This document shows, one piece after another, positions 1 through 11,025 of a DNA stretch of 64,000 bases. Where the stretch lies: assembly GCF_000764305.2 (NCBI RefSeq), contig NW_025936235.1:1-64000 (forward strand), in the 5' to 3' direction. The notes under the pieces are model-generated. The model made no database searches. It was not told the DNA's origin and worked only from the letters and a program-made list of their open reading frames with translations. Within the stretch, counting starts at the first letter, position 1. Every line of letters starts with the position of its first letter. This stretch comes from Hyalella azteca (Eukaryota > Arthropoda > Malacostraca > Amphipoda > Hyalellidae). The translations under genes were made by a program, and so were the position numbers.

Positions 1-535
1 TTGCCCATTGTTTCAGACCTGACCTGACTATATGCTTCACCTGACTATATATTTAGTAATAAAAGTATTACATATGTATAGCCGATTTAATTTTGTAGAT
101 AATAAAATCCTTTCACGAGTCACTCGCATCAATTGCAAGGGGCCCCAGAAATAAGAGAAACGGTACTGATTTTCAAAGCAAATTCAGGTTCGGATAAGAA
201 GGAATCAATTGATCAAATTTTACGGTAACGGATGCATTAACGCAAGCATTCGTAATGTGTTGCAATGGAGAAGAAAAACATTAAATTATCCATTGTGCTG
301 ATCAAATTGACGCTCGCGAACCAAACGAACACTTGAACTGCTTTGATGTAAGTGGCGTTGAAAGCCTTTTATTCGATTCTAAAAATTACGTGGATAAATG
401 CAACAAAAAGTAATTTCAATTTATTTGATACATACAAGTTCAAAATAGCCTAGATTGATATACTGTAGAAGAAATCATAGAAGTAGACAGGTGATAGAAC
501 GCTTTACTACAATATTCTAGACATAACTTCATTTT
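1..535 (+). repeat. Dispersed repeat A, copy 1 (cut by window edge)
   Basis: This stretch aligns by eye, with scattered substitutions and small indels, to 17428-17975. Shared landmarks in the same order are TTGCCCATTGTTTCAG at the left end, an AATAAAAGTATTACATATG block, the TCACTCGCATCAATTGC block, and AATCATRGAAKTAGACAGGTGA near the right end. No protein-coding capacity is evident. The left boundary is the window edge, so the head seen before the second copy (17000-17331) cannot be checked here. Family unknown; it could be an LTR, a SINE-like unit or a satellite monomer. Confidence 0.75.
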
Positions 536-589
536 ACGGAAAACAGCAGCTTCCCAGTCGTGAGTGAAAGTCATAGGAGCAGTATATTT

Positions 590-690
590 TCTTGCATGCT
601 ATCGCTTCCATACTTTAATGTACGATTTTTCAGTTGAAATACCTCGAATAAATTAAATAATTGTTTTTTAGCGTCGTAATCAGCCCCTTC
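590..690 (+). repeat. Dispersed repeat B, copy 1
   Basis: About 95 bp that recur at 20397-20487 with roughly one change in five bases. The shared core includes TATACTTTAAT or its variant, then GATTTTTCAGTTGA, a TTCGAATA-like block and TTTTTTAGCG. It sits between dispersed repeat A and the foldback pair at 704-855. No coding potential or terminal repeats were identified, so this is probably a fragment of a larger element. Confidence 0.6.
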
Positions 691-703
691 TGCCGTGTAC
701 ATT

Positions 704-855
704 CCCAGTGAAAATTTACAGACGCAGTAACATCTGATTTGGATTACCAGAAGCTGGGGCGACTCTAAATTTTGTTACCCAGTGAAAATTTACAGACGCG
801 GCAGCTTCTGATTTGGATTACCAGAAGCTGGGGCGACTCTAAATTTTTGTTAGGG
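704..855. repeat. Foldback element, tandem pair 1 (704-777 and 778-855)
   Basis: Two head-to-tail copies of a ~77 bp unit that recurs as a second pair at 22307-22481. Each complete unit is a nested imperfect palindrome. The outer arms are AAAATTTA and TAAATTTT, and the inner arms are CAGCTTCTG and CAGAAGCTG around a loop reading ATTTGGATTAC. The first copy here has a damaged inner arm (CAGTAACATCTG), while the second is intact. The unit starts CCCAGTG and ends near GTTAGGG. It could be a minimal foldback transposon or a conserved hairpin RNA or DNA element. It encodes no protein. Confidence 0.75.
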
Positions 856-2021
856 TTGTACAAGCTCCACTCGAGCACATGTCAGGCCGCGGGACGGTCA
901 TCGCGGCTGCCACACTTGTGAATTTCCTCACAGGTGCTGCCATCGATCCTCTGCGTGGTTGTCATTATGAATTTCTTACATAGATACTCTTCATTTCATG
1001 TTTTTTATTGAGAATTTCTTCCATCGATCCTTCCTTCCATCGAATTTATTCCAGAGTTTGTTTAAGAATTTATTCAACTATGAGACGAAAAAAATGCATC
1101 TATTATATTTCAAGAGAACAAAGCATCATCCGAATTGCACAAAAGACCTGCCAACCTCGACCATATCAACCAATTTCTTAACAATGACCAGCAGGCAACA
1201 GCTCGAGTCTGCATCATCCACGACCTGCAGCCCCGGCGCGCTCGTATATACTGTATATGAGCGGTCACTGCGAACTGATAAGCCCGGTGTTTGAACGGTC
1301 AAGTAGAAAGGAATAGCATTACAAAGTGCTGGCGAGTCCTTTTGCCAGGTATAAAAAGTGGAGCCTAGAACAAATGTTGAATAAAGGTGTCAGGAATAAA
1401 AAAAAACGATATGTGTGGGTGAATATCATTGCCAGAAATAGATTTGCACAATTTTTTCTCGCAATTTGACACATTTATTAATGATAATGGAAATAAACTT
1501 ATGAACTCGATCGAATGCAATTAATCAAATTTTTATTTAAAGCTATATGTGATCGCTTTAAATATTCGAGCTGAACGCACTGACTAGAAGATACATTCCC
1601 ATGTGTTGAGATAAACCTTAGATAAACTACACAGAGCAAAAAACTCAGAGAATAAAACAACATGCACTTCAAACCTGCGTTAGAACTTCACTCAGTCGAC
1701 AGCTGCAATCACTCAAAGAAAGTTTGTTCAAACTAAACGTATTTCCCTTCGACTATCATCCTGCAGAGCATCTGTCACTATTTGTCATGAAGTAACGTCT
1801 AAATATACTTCAATTTCAATACATTAAATTCGAAGTTCACTTTGGACTTCGCTGACACAATAGCCTACCGTAATCGGAATGATTTTACGAGACAATTCGA
1901 TAACACATGATTCACAGCACGCTTTTCGTACCTGAATTTGAAGTATCAAATAATTATTAAATACGAGGAGGAGCAGACCGCACAACTCAATTAAACTCAA
2001 CAGACTTCGGTGATATGAAGC

Positions 2022-2180
2022 GTGCGCAGGACATCAGAACTTGTGTTTGCCGAGTCTTCCGCAGCTGCGGTTTGGCGGAAGCCATACATAAGAGCGCTGC
2101 CAATCTCCGGAGCTGATGGACAGGTGGTCGAACGTCTGGCATGGATTATTAAGCGATCCCTCAGTCAATTGGATGTATGA
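2022..2180 (+). CDS. Possible terminal coding exon, unrecognised (speculative)
   Basis: An open frame of 52 codons ends at TGA 2178-2180, in a GC-richer patch of an AT-rich region. Its in-frame upstream stop is at 2016-2018, so it would need a splice acceptor such as the AG of GCGTGCGCAG (2020-2029). The translation has a protein-like composition, including VWRKPYIRALPISGADGQ, but matches no family I recognise. Other frames and the minus strand are also open across the patch. It may equally be a transposon remnant or chance. Confidence 0.18.
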   Translation: MRRTSELVFAESSAAAVWRKPYIRALPISGADGQVVERLAWIIKRSLSQLDV

Positions 2181-2389
2181 CAACATGGACATGTCACCTG
2201 ACCCTATAGCATTGATAAATGAAATGATGTGGACCCAACGGGCAGCTAGGAGGGGCCAGAAACATAGTGCACTGACTCCCAATCGCGTTAGTCTGGCGGT
2301 ATCAATAAATGTTAATACATTAATATTGATGCCATTCTGTGCAATTGAGTGGTCGCGTCATAGCTGATTGGGTTATAATATAATAATGA

Positions 2390-2630
2390 TATAGCGGTTT
2401 CAGCGCTTATTAGGCCGTAGGCCTGTCGCCGATTCTTAACATTGCGGAACATCCACGGCTTGCTGAGGGCTCGAACTCGCAACTCACTGCTTCAAATTTT
2501 CTCTGCTTAACCGACCGGCCTCCTCGCCGATTCTGACCAGAAACTGGCGCACAGAGCTGGGATCGAACCCGCGCCTCACTGCTCAAATCTTAGTACTCTG
2601 ACCTTCAAACACTGGCTTACCCTGCTCTGG
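2390..2630 (-). mobile_element. Dimeric tRNA-derived SINE
   Basis: Read on the minus strand, this contains two tRNA-like RNA polymerase III units in series. The first has a perfect B box (GGTTCGATCCC, plus coordinates about 2559-2569). The second has an A-box-like GGCCGGTCGGTTAAGC (about 2505-2520) and a B-box-like GAGTTCGAGCC (about 2468-2478). A non-tRNA tail follows with AAGAATCGGCGACAGGCC and the small palindrome TAGGCCGTAGGCCTA. The right monomer and tail recur at 51181-51336, and the tail alone at 21278 and 58899. The A box resembles Leu or Ser tRNA, but the exact parent is uncertain. Confidence 0.75.
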
Positions 2631-2639
2631 ATAAGCACT

Positions 2640-4811
2640 CAGCTGGGATTTGTAAACATAATTGATGAATTTAAAGTAGAGATATGTAAACAAAAGCCAA
2701 AATTTCTCGTAAATTTATTATATTGGTATAAACTTTTACAGTTAATTTATCGTATTTTTTAGAACAAAAACGCGAAGGAAAGCGCCACCACGTGCTGGTA
2801 GAGCTGCATGGTAACCTCACATCTCAGCGATCCCAAGGCAATCACGACTGCCAGAAATACGTTCCCGGCCTGCCGCAATAAAGCAGTGTTCCCGACACTG
2901 GAACTTCCTCTGCCACAGCCAACATTTCCATAGAAACAAGTCCCGGAGGTGCGCACTCTAGAGGATATCGCTGCGGAATGCATAAAGTTTAAGTCGAAAG
3001 GCTGCTGAGTAAGGAGAAGTAGAAGTGTTTGTCATTAAAGCGATGTAGAGGGAATGAGGCACTTCGGAATATCACCATACTCGAGTATAGTTCATAAATA
3101 TTACATCAGAATAATATCTAAGCTAATTTTTCTTCGAGATAAAATAATAATAACTATAATTTTCTCAACAATAATGAAGTTTTTCCGCGGCTAATGATTT
3201 TTCCTCGATAGACTTGGCGTATAAGTTTGCTTTTCTCCATGTCGGCTTAAAAATCTATTCCTACCAGACACACTACTGCGTTCGACACGCACGCGTCTAT
3301 ATCGTACCAATGCATGAGCAAGATATTAATTCCGACGGTAAAAGCGTCAGCTGGAGCAAAAGTTTTCTCTCGCTTGACAAACTATGATATTTGAGAGAGG
3401 CTTTTACAGGGGTTGATAACAAGGGAGATAAAATATACGGGGGCTAAAATTCAAAATAAATTCTGGACAGCGTGTCAACCTGTATTGCGTAGCTTGCATG
3501 ATACGAGAAAGAGCTCGCTCTTTTAACGAATTGATTTTATTGAAGAATTAAATTCTTACATAAAAAATTTGCTAAAAATTGCAATAGTTGAAAAATGCGC
3601 ACGTTTTAACTGAAGATTTGATTTGATGTGTAAATCAAAAGAGGAAATCAGTGCATGACAGTATAATTTTTGTGGGAAAAAATCGTGCGACGATGCACTT
3701 ACGAGCATCCCGTGGAAGTTTATTCAACAGTGACTACATAGCGAGGGGTGATCTATCACGTGTTGTTCCACGCAGTTCTCTTGCATTTGATGAAATATTT
3801 TTGAAATTTTAATTTAAGAAATACAAGCACGAAGGAAATTGACGACAAATTAGGTCTTAATTAAACTGGCTCTGCTAACAATCCATGCATGATTGTAGTC
3901 TTGAAATTAGCAGTTTTTCATGACATTGCAGCACAAATTAGAGTCTATATAAAATTGTAAATTAAAAATCATTTTATAACGTGCAAAAAGCTTGCTCATT
4001 CATTGATATGATTGTTTATGCTGCGATTCAGTGGTAATGCATCAAAGTTTCTAGATAAATGCAAATGTAAAAACTCAAGCTGAAAAGAAGGTAGCCAACG
4101 CTTATAGTATTTACTTTCACTCTTTGGACTCATCGGGGATGTGTACAGAGGGGGCACTTAGGCAGACACACTAATGGTTTTGCAGTCAAAACTTTGACAG
4201 TTTGAGTTTATCTAATCGCTTCAAGATTATCCTGTTATAAACTTCAAAGCTCTTTTCGAGCCTCTTTTCTTAAAATTGCACATCAATTTAATAAATGTAA
4301 ATTCATGATCCCAAATAAAGAATTTCGATTCTTTTTATGTCATAAAAGTTGAAAAGGCAATAACACAAAATAAATTTTCCTCAGTGCACTAAAGGTTGAC
4401 ATTGCTGCAGTTTAGCCTATACCTCGTCTAGGCTAAAGTTGAGGAGCAAATTAGAGACGGCCAAATATCAGGCAATCTTAGGCAACCAATAAAGAGTCTT
4501 AATGACGTTGAACTGGCAAAATTTCATGGAATTTCATCGATTTGGCAGTCAAAAAATTGAACTCTCCGATGGTCGTCAAACAACAAAGCTACTGCGGGGT
4601 TCAAATGCGATGATGTATAAATTGAGTTTTTTGCCATCCCTCAAAAGAGATTCACATTTACTTAACGATTAAAGTAAGCGCTAACAAAGTGCACTGTGTG
4701 AATCAGGAGGTTTCATTACAGACTTTATGTAACCCAATTTCAGGTAGATTTAAAGAGAGGAGTAGGGGATTTGTGCAGACGAGGGAGTCGTCTGTGTTGA
4801 GCATTCCGTAT
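2640..4811. other. No recognisable feature
   Basis: AT-rich sequence without a recognised gene or repeat. A GC-richer patch at about 2760-2985 is open in several frames on both strands, including 74 codons on the minus strand. It shows no domain or splice signal that I can support. Confidence 0.5.
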
Positions 4812-4898
4812 ATTGAATATAAGTCCTTACATTGAATTAAGTACATTTAAGTCCGTGCATTGAATTAAGTACATTTAAGTCCGTACATTGAATATAAG
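4812..4898. repeat. 28 bp tandem repeat, about 2.5 copies
   Basis: The unit CATTGAATTAAGTACATTTA plus AGTCCGTR repeats with almost no change, flanked by partial ATTGAATATAAG versions. The copies are nearly identical, which suggests recent slippage or unequal exchange. Confidence 0.8.
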
Positions 4899-5204
4899 AG
4901 CATTCTAGTAGTAAAGCTGGCAGGCATATGGTAGCATGAGCGATCTGATTCATCAAGCGCTCAGGATCCAAAATAGCGGTATAGGATTCAATCGCTCAAA
5001 GAGATAATAAATATTGAATGGTGTTACGTACGATATATCCTAGTTCATGTTGGTCATCATTATTTAGCTTGCTTTCTATGATGATCATGAATATCAATGC
5101 CTTTTCATTCGATAAAAGAAATAATGATTTAAAGATAGGGACATTTGTATTGCCGGCTGAATTCACACGTAGCAACAAATCGGCCATTTATGCAGCATCA
5201 TTGG

Positions 5205-5325
5205 TTCTTTTGTCACCCTTCTTTTCCTTGTCGTCTTGTCACCTCCTTTGTGACCTTTGTCACCTTTTCCTTGTCGTCTTGTCACCTCCCTTAATTGTCA
5301 CCTCCCTTGTCACCTTCTTTTCGCA
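5205..5325. repeat. Pyrimidine-rich TGTCACC-containing tandem repeat
   Basis: The heptamer TGTCACC or its near form recurs about seven times on a C/T-rich strand. It includes two ~42 bp copies of a block starting TTTCCTTGTCGTCTTGTCAC. A plus-strand ORF through it is a consequence of the repeat, not evidence of a gene. Confidence 0.7.
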
Positions 5326-6275
5326 TTGTACTCCACCACCCAGCTGGCTTTGTGATCGGTACGAATCCCCTTAAGCAAAATATCAAGAACTTTAATGTGG
5401 AAGAGACTTCGCCTCATTAAAATGAACAGAGACTGTAACACGCAATCAATACGCAATTTAAATTTATTCCTAAAATAACATTATGTCCTGACAATAGGTA
5501 AACAACAATTTGCAACTTCAATAGATGTATCTTATTTACGTATGAAACTCACCGCTGTACGAGACTGAGGTAGCGAAGCATGCAACGTTTGTCAGTATTA
5601 GTTGGATACTTTAAGTTTTTATCAGCGTCTGCTCTAAATTCCCTGTAACGACATTCATGAGCTCTTCAATGCCTCTCAAGAGGCGATTTGAGGGAAATTC
5701 TTGAAATTTAGGGATGTTAAAATAGGGAGAAAATAGCGCGTTGGGCCAAAAGCTTTCCTTAATTTTAAAGAGTTTCAGCGATTGAAGAAGATGTCCGTCG
5801 CAAATACATGGAATTATTGGTCATGCTTATTTTAGTTACAATAGAACAACTAGTCACAGTATTTTATTAAGTCTTTATCAGTTGTGCCGCCATGGACATG
5901 TTCCTGACAACTATGAAGCTAGACTTTGTATTACACGATCGAACAGAAAAAACGCTTAATATATTCCTAGTTCCAACAGAATTCAAAATTTGTACATAAA
6001 TAATGATGAAATATTTTATTTTAGAAACTATGTTCTTCAATTAGAAAAAAATGTGATTCAAATACAACTGAATTTAGATTATTTCACAATAGAATTATAT
6101 ATTCTTGTCTTCTTTTTCCTCATTGAATGCCACAAGTCGATGCTATGGGAAGTTAAGACGGTTAATTACCTCCTGTTTACTGATGAGGAGTTCATGGACT
6201 TTCTTGTTACAAAAAAATTAATGCAAATCAATGGTAAGACAATTTGCGTCTCTTGAAAAGCGCAGTCAAGATCAG

Positions 6276-6420
6276 GGGCCATACTTTCAAAACTCGCTAA
6301 GTGAACGTAAATACTTACGCTCTATTTTCTTGTCGATGATTGGTGGATTTTGCTCGAAAGGTCGTCAATGATTGGCTGATGAACTTACGATCTCTTAACT
6401 TTTTTTGAAAGTATAGGCCC
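6276..6420 (+). mobile_element. MITE family 1, copy 1 (145 bp, complete)
   Basis: A 145 bp non-coding element with terminal inverted repeats: left GGGCCATACTTTCAAAA, right TTTTGAAAGTATAGGCCC. Four further copies lie at 19739, 42768, 46225 and 63562. The interior carries a near-palindrome (CGTAAATACTTACG here, CGTAAGTACTTACG elsewhere) and a GATTGGTGGATTTTGC block. Flanks read TCAG and CTGA. A perfect direct target-site duplication is not clear for this copy, so the superfamily stays open. Confidence 0.9.
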
Positions 6421-9155
6421 TGAACTCTTGCGCTCTGATGAACTGCGACGACCTGTGGACCACAAGTTACTCATTGTGTCCAAATATAAACTCCATAACC
6501 GCAAGGGAGAGGGCTAATTTGAAGAGCTTGTGAAAAGTTTTGGTCTCTTTTCACACAGCATGATGAAATGACTTGAAGTGGAAAAAAGACAAAAATATTA
6601 AAATTTTTTAAAATAGTCCCAGTAACATTTTTTTGTCCTATTCTAAATCAACTTCATCATTTATTTATAATTTCAAAAGCAGCAGAATGTAAAATTAATC
6701 AAGGAGCTAAATGCTATAAAGGTGCAATAAGGACAGTCATAACATGGTTCCCTATCCGCTCCCGCAGCTCCGACAAAAGTAAGTCCCAGAGCTCTCCCTG
6801 CGGCCGCGAAGATCTCTGCTTTGATCGAACTGATTGCTTCGTAAAGCGAACAGGACTCTGGCGCGGCTTCAATACGCAATGTTCGAGTCCATTTATAAGG
6901 AGACTGGGTATTTTTAAGATCCATTTTGCATTATGGTCCTTTTGCTGTAGGTGAAATATATACAAGAGGAGCCATATTCAGAAGTTAATTAACTACTGAT
7001 TTTTATGAAAATTTTCCCGTAGAAGTAATGTGCGCCTTACTGGGATAATTACGGCAAATTAATTACCTTTGATACTGAGATTTATCAGAATACTTGAAAC
7101 CTGCCATTATAAATTTTTAAGATGGAACACATTACACGTGTAGCCAAGAGCTTGATAATGTCAGATTACCCTGTATATACCAGTGAGAGTAATGCAAAAA
7201 TGTGAACCGATGTCAAAAAAATACATATTCAAAGCAAGACATTTTTCTGCACGTGGAGCGAATGAAATATCAGGCTCTCTACTACCCTGTGCATCCAAGT
7301 CAACATAACAAGACTGGAACAAATCAGAGACTCGTTTTTCTGGAGATGGATGAGCGGACATGCGGCGGAGCATAAAATGATATCCATGCTGAATACAAAT
7401 GATTCCCAACGATGGATGAGTTTTTTATCTAGAAAAATTAATGAATTTTCCGAGTAAATTTTGCAAGGATAACAGAATAACTGAGAGTATTTGTATCTGT
7501 AAAGATGACTAATATTCGGAAGAATGATAGTGTGAAAATACTAGATTCTAGGACGATACTTTCTCCAATGGACAACAAATACCTGGAGGATACTTTTTGG
7601 TACAGTTAGGACTGTTACTCGGAATATTCCGAAATAGAAATTGCACAAGAAAAATATAATTGATTTTGAAGATATAGCGACTGAATCGTTTTGTTTTTGA
7701 TTATTTGTTGGCGAGTAATTTCAACATAGCGGTCAATTTGAAGTTATAAGTGAAGTTTCAAAGTGAAGTTAGGTAGTGATAAATGAATTTATTTATCGCA
7801 AAGTATGCTATTTATGCGCTTAGGTTTATTGTGTGCTAAAGACTGACTATTAATAAAGTTACCAAACAGCTCGCATAGGAGTTACTATATATGCTGGTGA
7901 AGCAATGAGAAGCTGTTGACGAACACCTCCGCATCCCAAAAGGCTTGTGTTTGATTTGAAATTCGTGACGGGGTAAAGGAGAAATATAGCACGAGTAGCA
8001 TTTTACTTCTGTGGTGAGAGAAAAACTATTTAAAGTGAAAACTATTGGAAGAGATATGGTGACACGGGAGCGAGAGTGGGACAAAGGAAAGGAAGGAGCG
8101 AGTAGAAAAAAGTGAGATCCGAGAGAAATGATGAGCTGGAAATATGGACATGAGTTAATGTCATTAACGCACCTAATTTGAAACCAGAGAAGCATTTCGT
8201 AGACAAGTTACGCTATTGTAAATTGAATCTGTTATGTACTACTTAGTCACATCATTTTATGGGAGCTTCTTCGACAGAATGTTTGGCTAACTTCCAGAAA
8301 TTTTATAGAAAATATGAAGCGTGTTGTCAAAGTTTGACATTTCATTGCCATAACTTGAAACTAAATTCAATATCGGTGATGAGGAGATGTGATCTCGTAC
8401 AATAGGAGTCAGTTAACCTCTTCTGAGTGCCGCTGGAAATGTCCCTCCTCAATAAGAGCTTCCATTAGCAATGTTGCAGCATAGCTTAGGTCCACCAGCG
8501 CATTCATGTAGAAACTCAGCAAATAATATGAACACTGGATTATTTGCACTCACATGCGAACATTTAGTAACTCAATCCTCAACTTGAGCACAAATAAAAA
8601 TATAACAGTTTTCCATTAAAAAAATAGATTACAGATCATGGGTTTTGCACGTGATTCTTGATTTCGGCCTCTGCATTTGTTTGAGGACGCCAAGATATGA
8701 TATATATAGGCTGGTAACACGCACTATCATTCTCAGTAGGTATAAAGCCGTAAATTTTTAACGAGCGTTCCCTACAAAGTTTTCCTTACTTTCAAAAGTT
8801 TGGCGTTGCTGTAAAAACTTGCCTTCTTGAAGACTTGCCAAAACTCAGCTTTCCTGCAGTAATACTAGACCTGCAAAAAGACTTAGCGCGGCGCTGGAGC
8901 GAAAATTTGTTCATTCCACTAATGCTTTTCGTTACGAGCTATGCTTTTTCCATAAGAAATGAATAAGCGTGCATTAAGAAATATTCTGCAGTCTACAAGT
9001 TTATTATTGTTCAACGAAGCAGTTATCGTGGCCGCTGGTTCAAACGAACTTTAAACATAAGTTTAATAGCGAACGTTTAATAGCAAGTAAAAAATAAATA
9101 GACACGTGAAAGGATGAGAACGGATAAAAATGACTAAGCCCTAGATTCATAGGCT
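6421..9155. other. No recognisable feature
   Basis: Mostly AT-rich. A GC-richer patch at about 6720-6910 is open in two minus-strand frames (each about 80 codons), and a minus-strand open stretch lies at 7161-7409. Neither shows a known domain or supported splice sites. Confidence 0.5.
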
Positions 9156-9353
9156 CTATATACGAAATAGCTCCGTCTTTAGGAATCGACGATACACCAG
9201 GAACGAACCCGCCGACGTTACGAAAACCGGCAAACTGTTCCAGGTTCTGGCGGGCTGAGACCATGCAGGAACGTTCTGCATGATCGAGTTTGTAGCAAGG
9301 GGCGAGATAGCAATACTGCATACTAACTCCAAGGTAGAGTTTGATACTCGCAT
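9156..9353 (-). pseudogene. Likely C-terminal remnant of a non-LTR retrotransposon ORF2
   Basis: The minus-strand reading contains ARTWNSLPVFVTSAGSF followed by a short helix (LVYRRFLKTELF). This matches the pattern seen after the RT of many CR1, Jockey or RTE-type elements: an aromatic/proline stretch, then R-x-WNSLP, then a small F-x-x-x-L tail. No upstream reverse transcriptase motifs were found next to it, so only the extreme C-terminus seems preserved. The match is to a short motif from memory; an alternative origin is possible. Confidence 0.45.
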
Positions 9354-9682
9354 TGTTATTCACGAAAAAAAAAATTTTGAAACACGAATGAGCTCAGAAA
9401 AAATAATAAGCAAAATTATGAAGAAAAAATTTAATTAACAGCCATCGAACAAATTTTTCTGAGAATTTGGACACGAGCTGGGGATTATTAGTATGGGAAA
9501 AAAAGACAGAAAAATCAGGCTTCTGTGCACTTCAATCAAATAATGAACAAAGTATAGCTATAAAGTAGTTGATAGCAAGTATAAAAGTAATACCACAGCA
9601 AGCATAAAATTTCAATTTTAAGCCGTCGTGCATGAAATTGGGACCTATTGGGCTGGCTTAAGTTACAGGGAAAGAAAAATGT

Positions 9683-9908
9683 ACACTTTCTTCAATCAGT
9701 GTGATTGTAAACTCAGAAACCGTGATATAAGTTGATAAAAGTTTCTAAAATGATAAAGAATTACAAAAAGCATGAAATCCTCACTAATTGCAAGGGTTGG
9801 CGTACAAGGATAGCAAAGAATTACACTTTATTCAATCAGAGTGATTGTAAAATCAGAAACCGTGACATAAGTTGATAAAAGTTTCTAAAATGATGAAGAA
9901 TTACAAAA
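9683..9908. repeat. Direct duplication, two ~87 bp copies with 140 bp period
   Basis: The block ACACTTTMTTCAATCAG through AAAGTTTCTAAAATGAT and AAGAATTACAAAA appears at 9683-9770 and again at 9823-9908. There are only a few substitutions between copies. The sequence between the copies is not repeated, so this is either a duplicated ~140 bp segment with a diverged half or two insertions of one fragment. Confidence 0.8.
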
Positions 9909-10807
9909 TATGCATTAGGTTTATTGTTTCAATTGAATCGAAGAACCTGTTCGTGTTGGCTTCTACCAGTCACGCATCGCCACAATACTTGAGTTGTCGC
10001 CACAATACTTGTATATAAATCATAAATTGGACGATGACTGTATTTTCAAGGATTAATTAGATTTTCCATGCAAGCGATCAAACAATCGATAAAAAAGAGT
10101 GAAACAATCGGCATAGAGTTCAAAACGCGGTAGGTTATTTTCAACCATGAATTTCGGTGGAGGCCTAAATTTTAATACACATAATCATTTGAAAATAAAA
10201 TATCTACTACTGATCACCAGCAGCAAATAACCACAGCTATCTTGTCAATTCGCCTCGAAATCATTGAATTATAGTTGCAACTTTTAGTGTGCAGCTCAAT
10301 CGAGTAAATTTAGAAACAAACCATGCCATTCATTGAACAAAGACTGGAACCATCTCTGGATCAGTATTGATCTCAATGATAATTTGGCTTATCTGTCATG
10401 TCCAATGACTTGAATTACTTTATTAATTGTCAGTGCGTATTTAATAGTAATTAAAGCTCTAAATGCCGCTGCTTTGCACCTAACGCTGGCACCGCTTACC
10501 AGGAAATGACTGGAATCGCGGCTGCCAGAAGCAGTAATGCACAGGAAATTGGTTTTGATTCCAAGTCGAATCAAAGCGAGCGTTAAGCGAAAGTACGTTA
10601 ACCTATGTAATATTGAGGTGCTAGTGCTATACTAGGTGTCTTACTCTACAGAAAAGCGAAGTTCCTGTTAAATTCTGGCAAAAAATGTAATATTATTTGC
10701 CTATATATTGAGTGTTGCCATGCAAATGTTGCACCAGTTCTATGTTCTATCAACAACAAACGAAACAATTACTGATTAAATTTTTCTACTAAAACAAATA
10801 ACTTGTT
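9909..10807. other. No recognisable feature
   Basis: AT-rich sequence in which I see no gene, repeat or structured motif beyond short simple runs. Confidence 0.5.
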
Positions 10808-11025
10808 ACTTGTTTCCAGGGGGCGTTTGTTTCAAGCGTTACTTTTTTCAGGGAGCGTTTGTTTCAAGGGTTACTTGTTTCCAGGGAGCGTTTGTTTCAA
10901 GCGCTACTTGTTTCCAGGGAGCGTTTGTTTCAAACGTTACTTGTTTCCAGGGAGCGTTTGTTTCAAGCGTTACTTATTTCCAAGGGGCGTTTGTTTCAAG
11001 CGTTACTTGTTTTCAGGAAGCGATT
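10808..11025. repeat. 33 bp minisatellite, about 6.5 copies
   Basis: The unit TTGTTTCCAGGGAGCGTTTG plus TTTCAAGCGTTAC repeats every 33 bp, as shown by starts of ACTTGTTT at 10873 and 10906. Because 33 is a multiple of three, all three plus frames stay open and give artificial repetitive ORFs up to 150 codons. Copies differ by one or two bases. Confidence 0.9.

Noticed and set aside
879..983. A short ORF starting MSGRG, as in histone H4.
   Set aside because: Only the first five residues agree. The remainder is hydrophobic and unlike any histone, and the ORF is 34 codons long.
2460..2570. tRNA-like A and B boxes that might mark functional tRNA genes.
   Set aside because: No acceptor-stem or anticodon-stem pairing is evident, and the unit recurs with a common non-tRNA tail, so it is a SINE.
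6390..6420. CTGATGA followed later by GAAA in the MITE, the two core boxes of a hammerhead ribozyme.
   Set aside because: The bases between and around the boxes cannot form the required stems II and III, and no cleavage-site geometry fits. The boxes simply occur in the MITE terminus.
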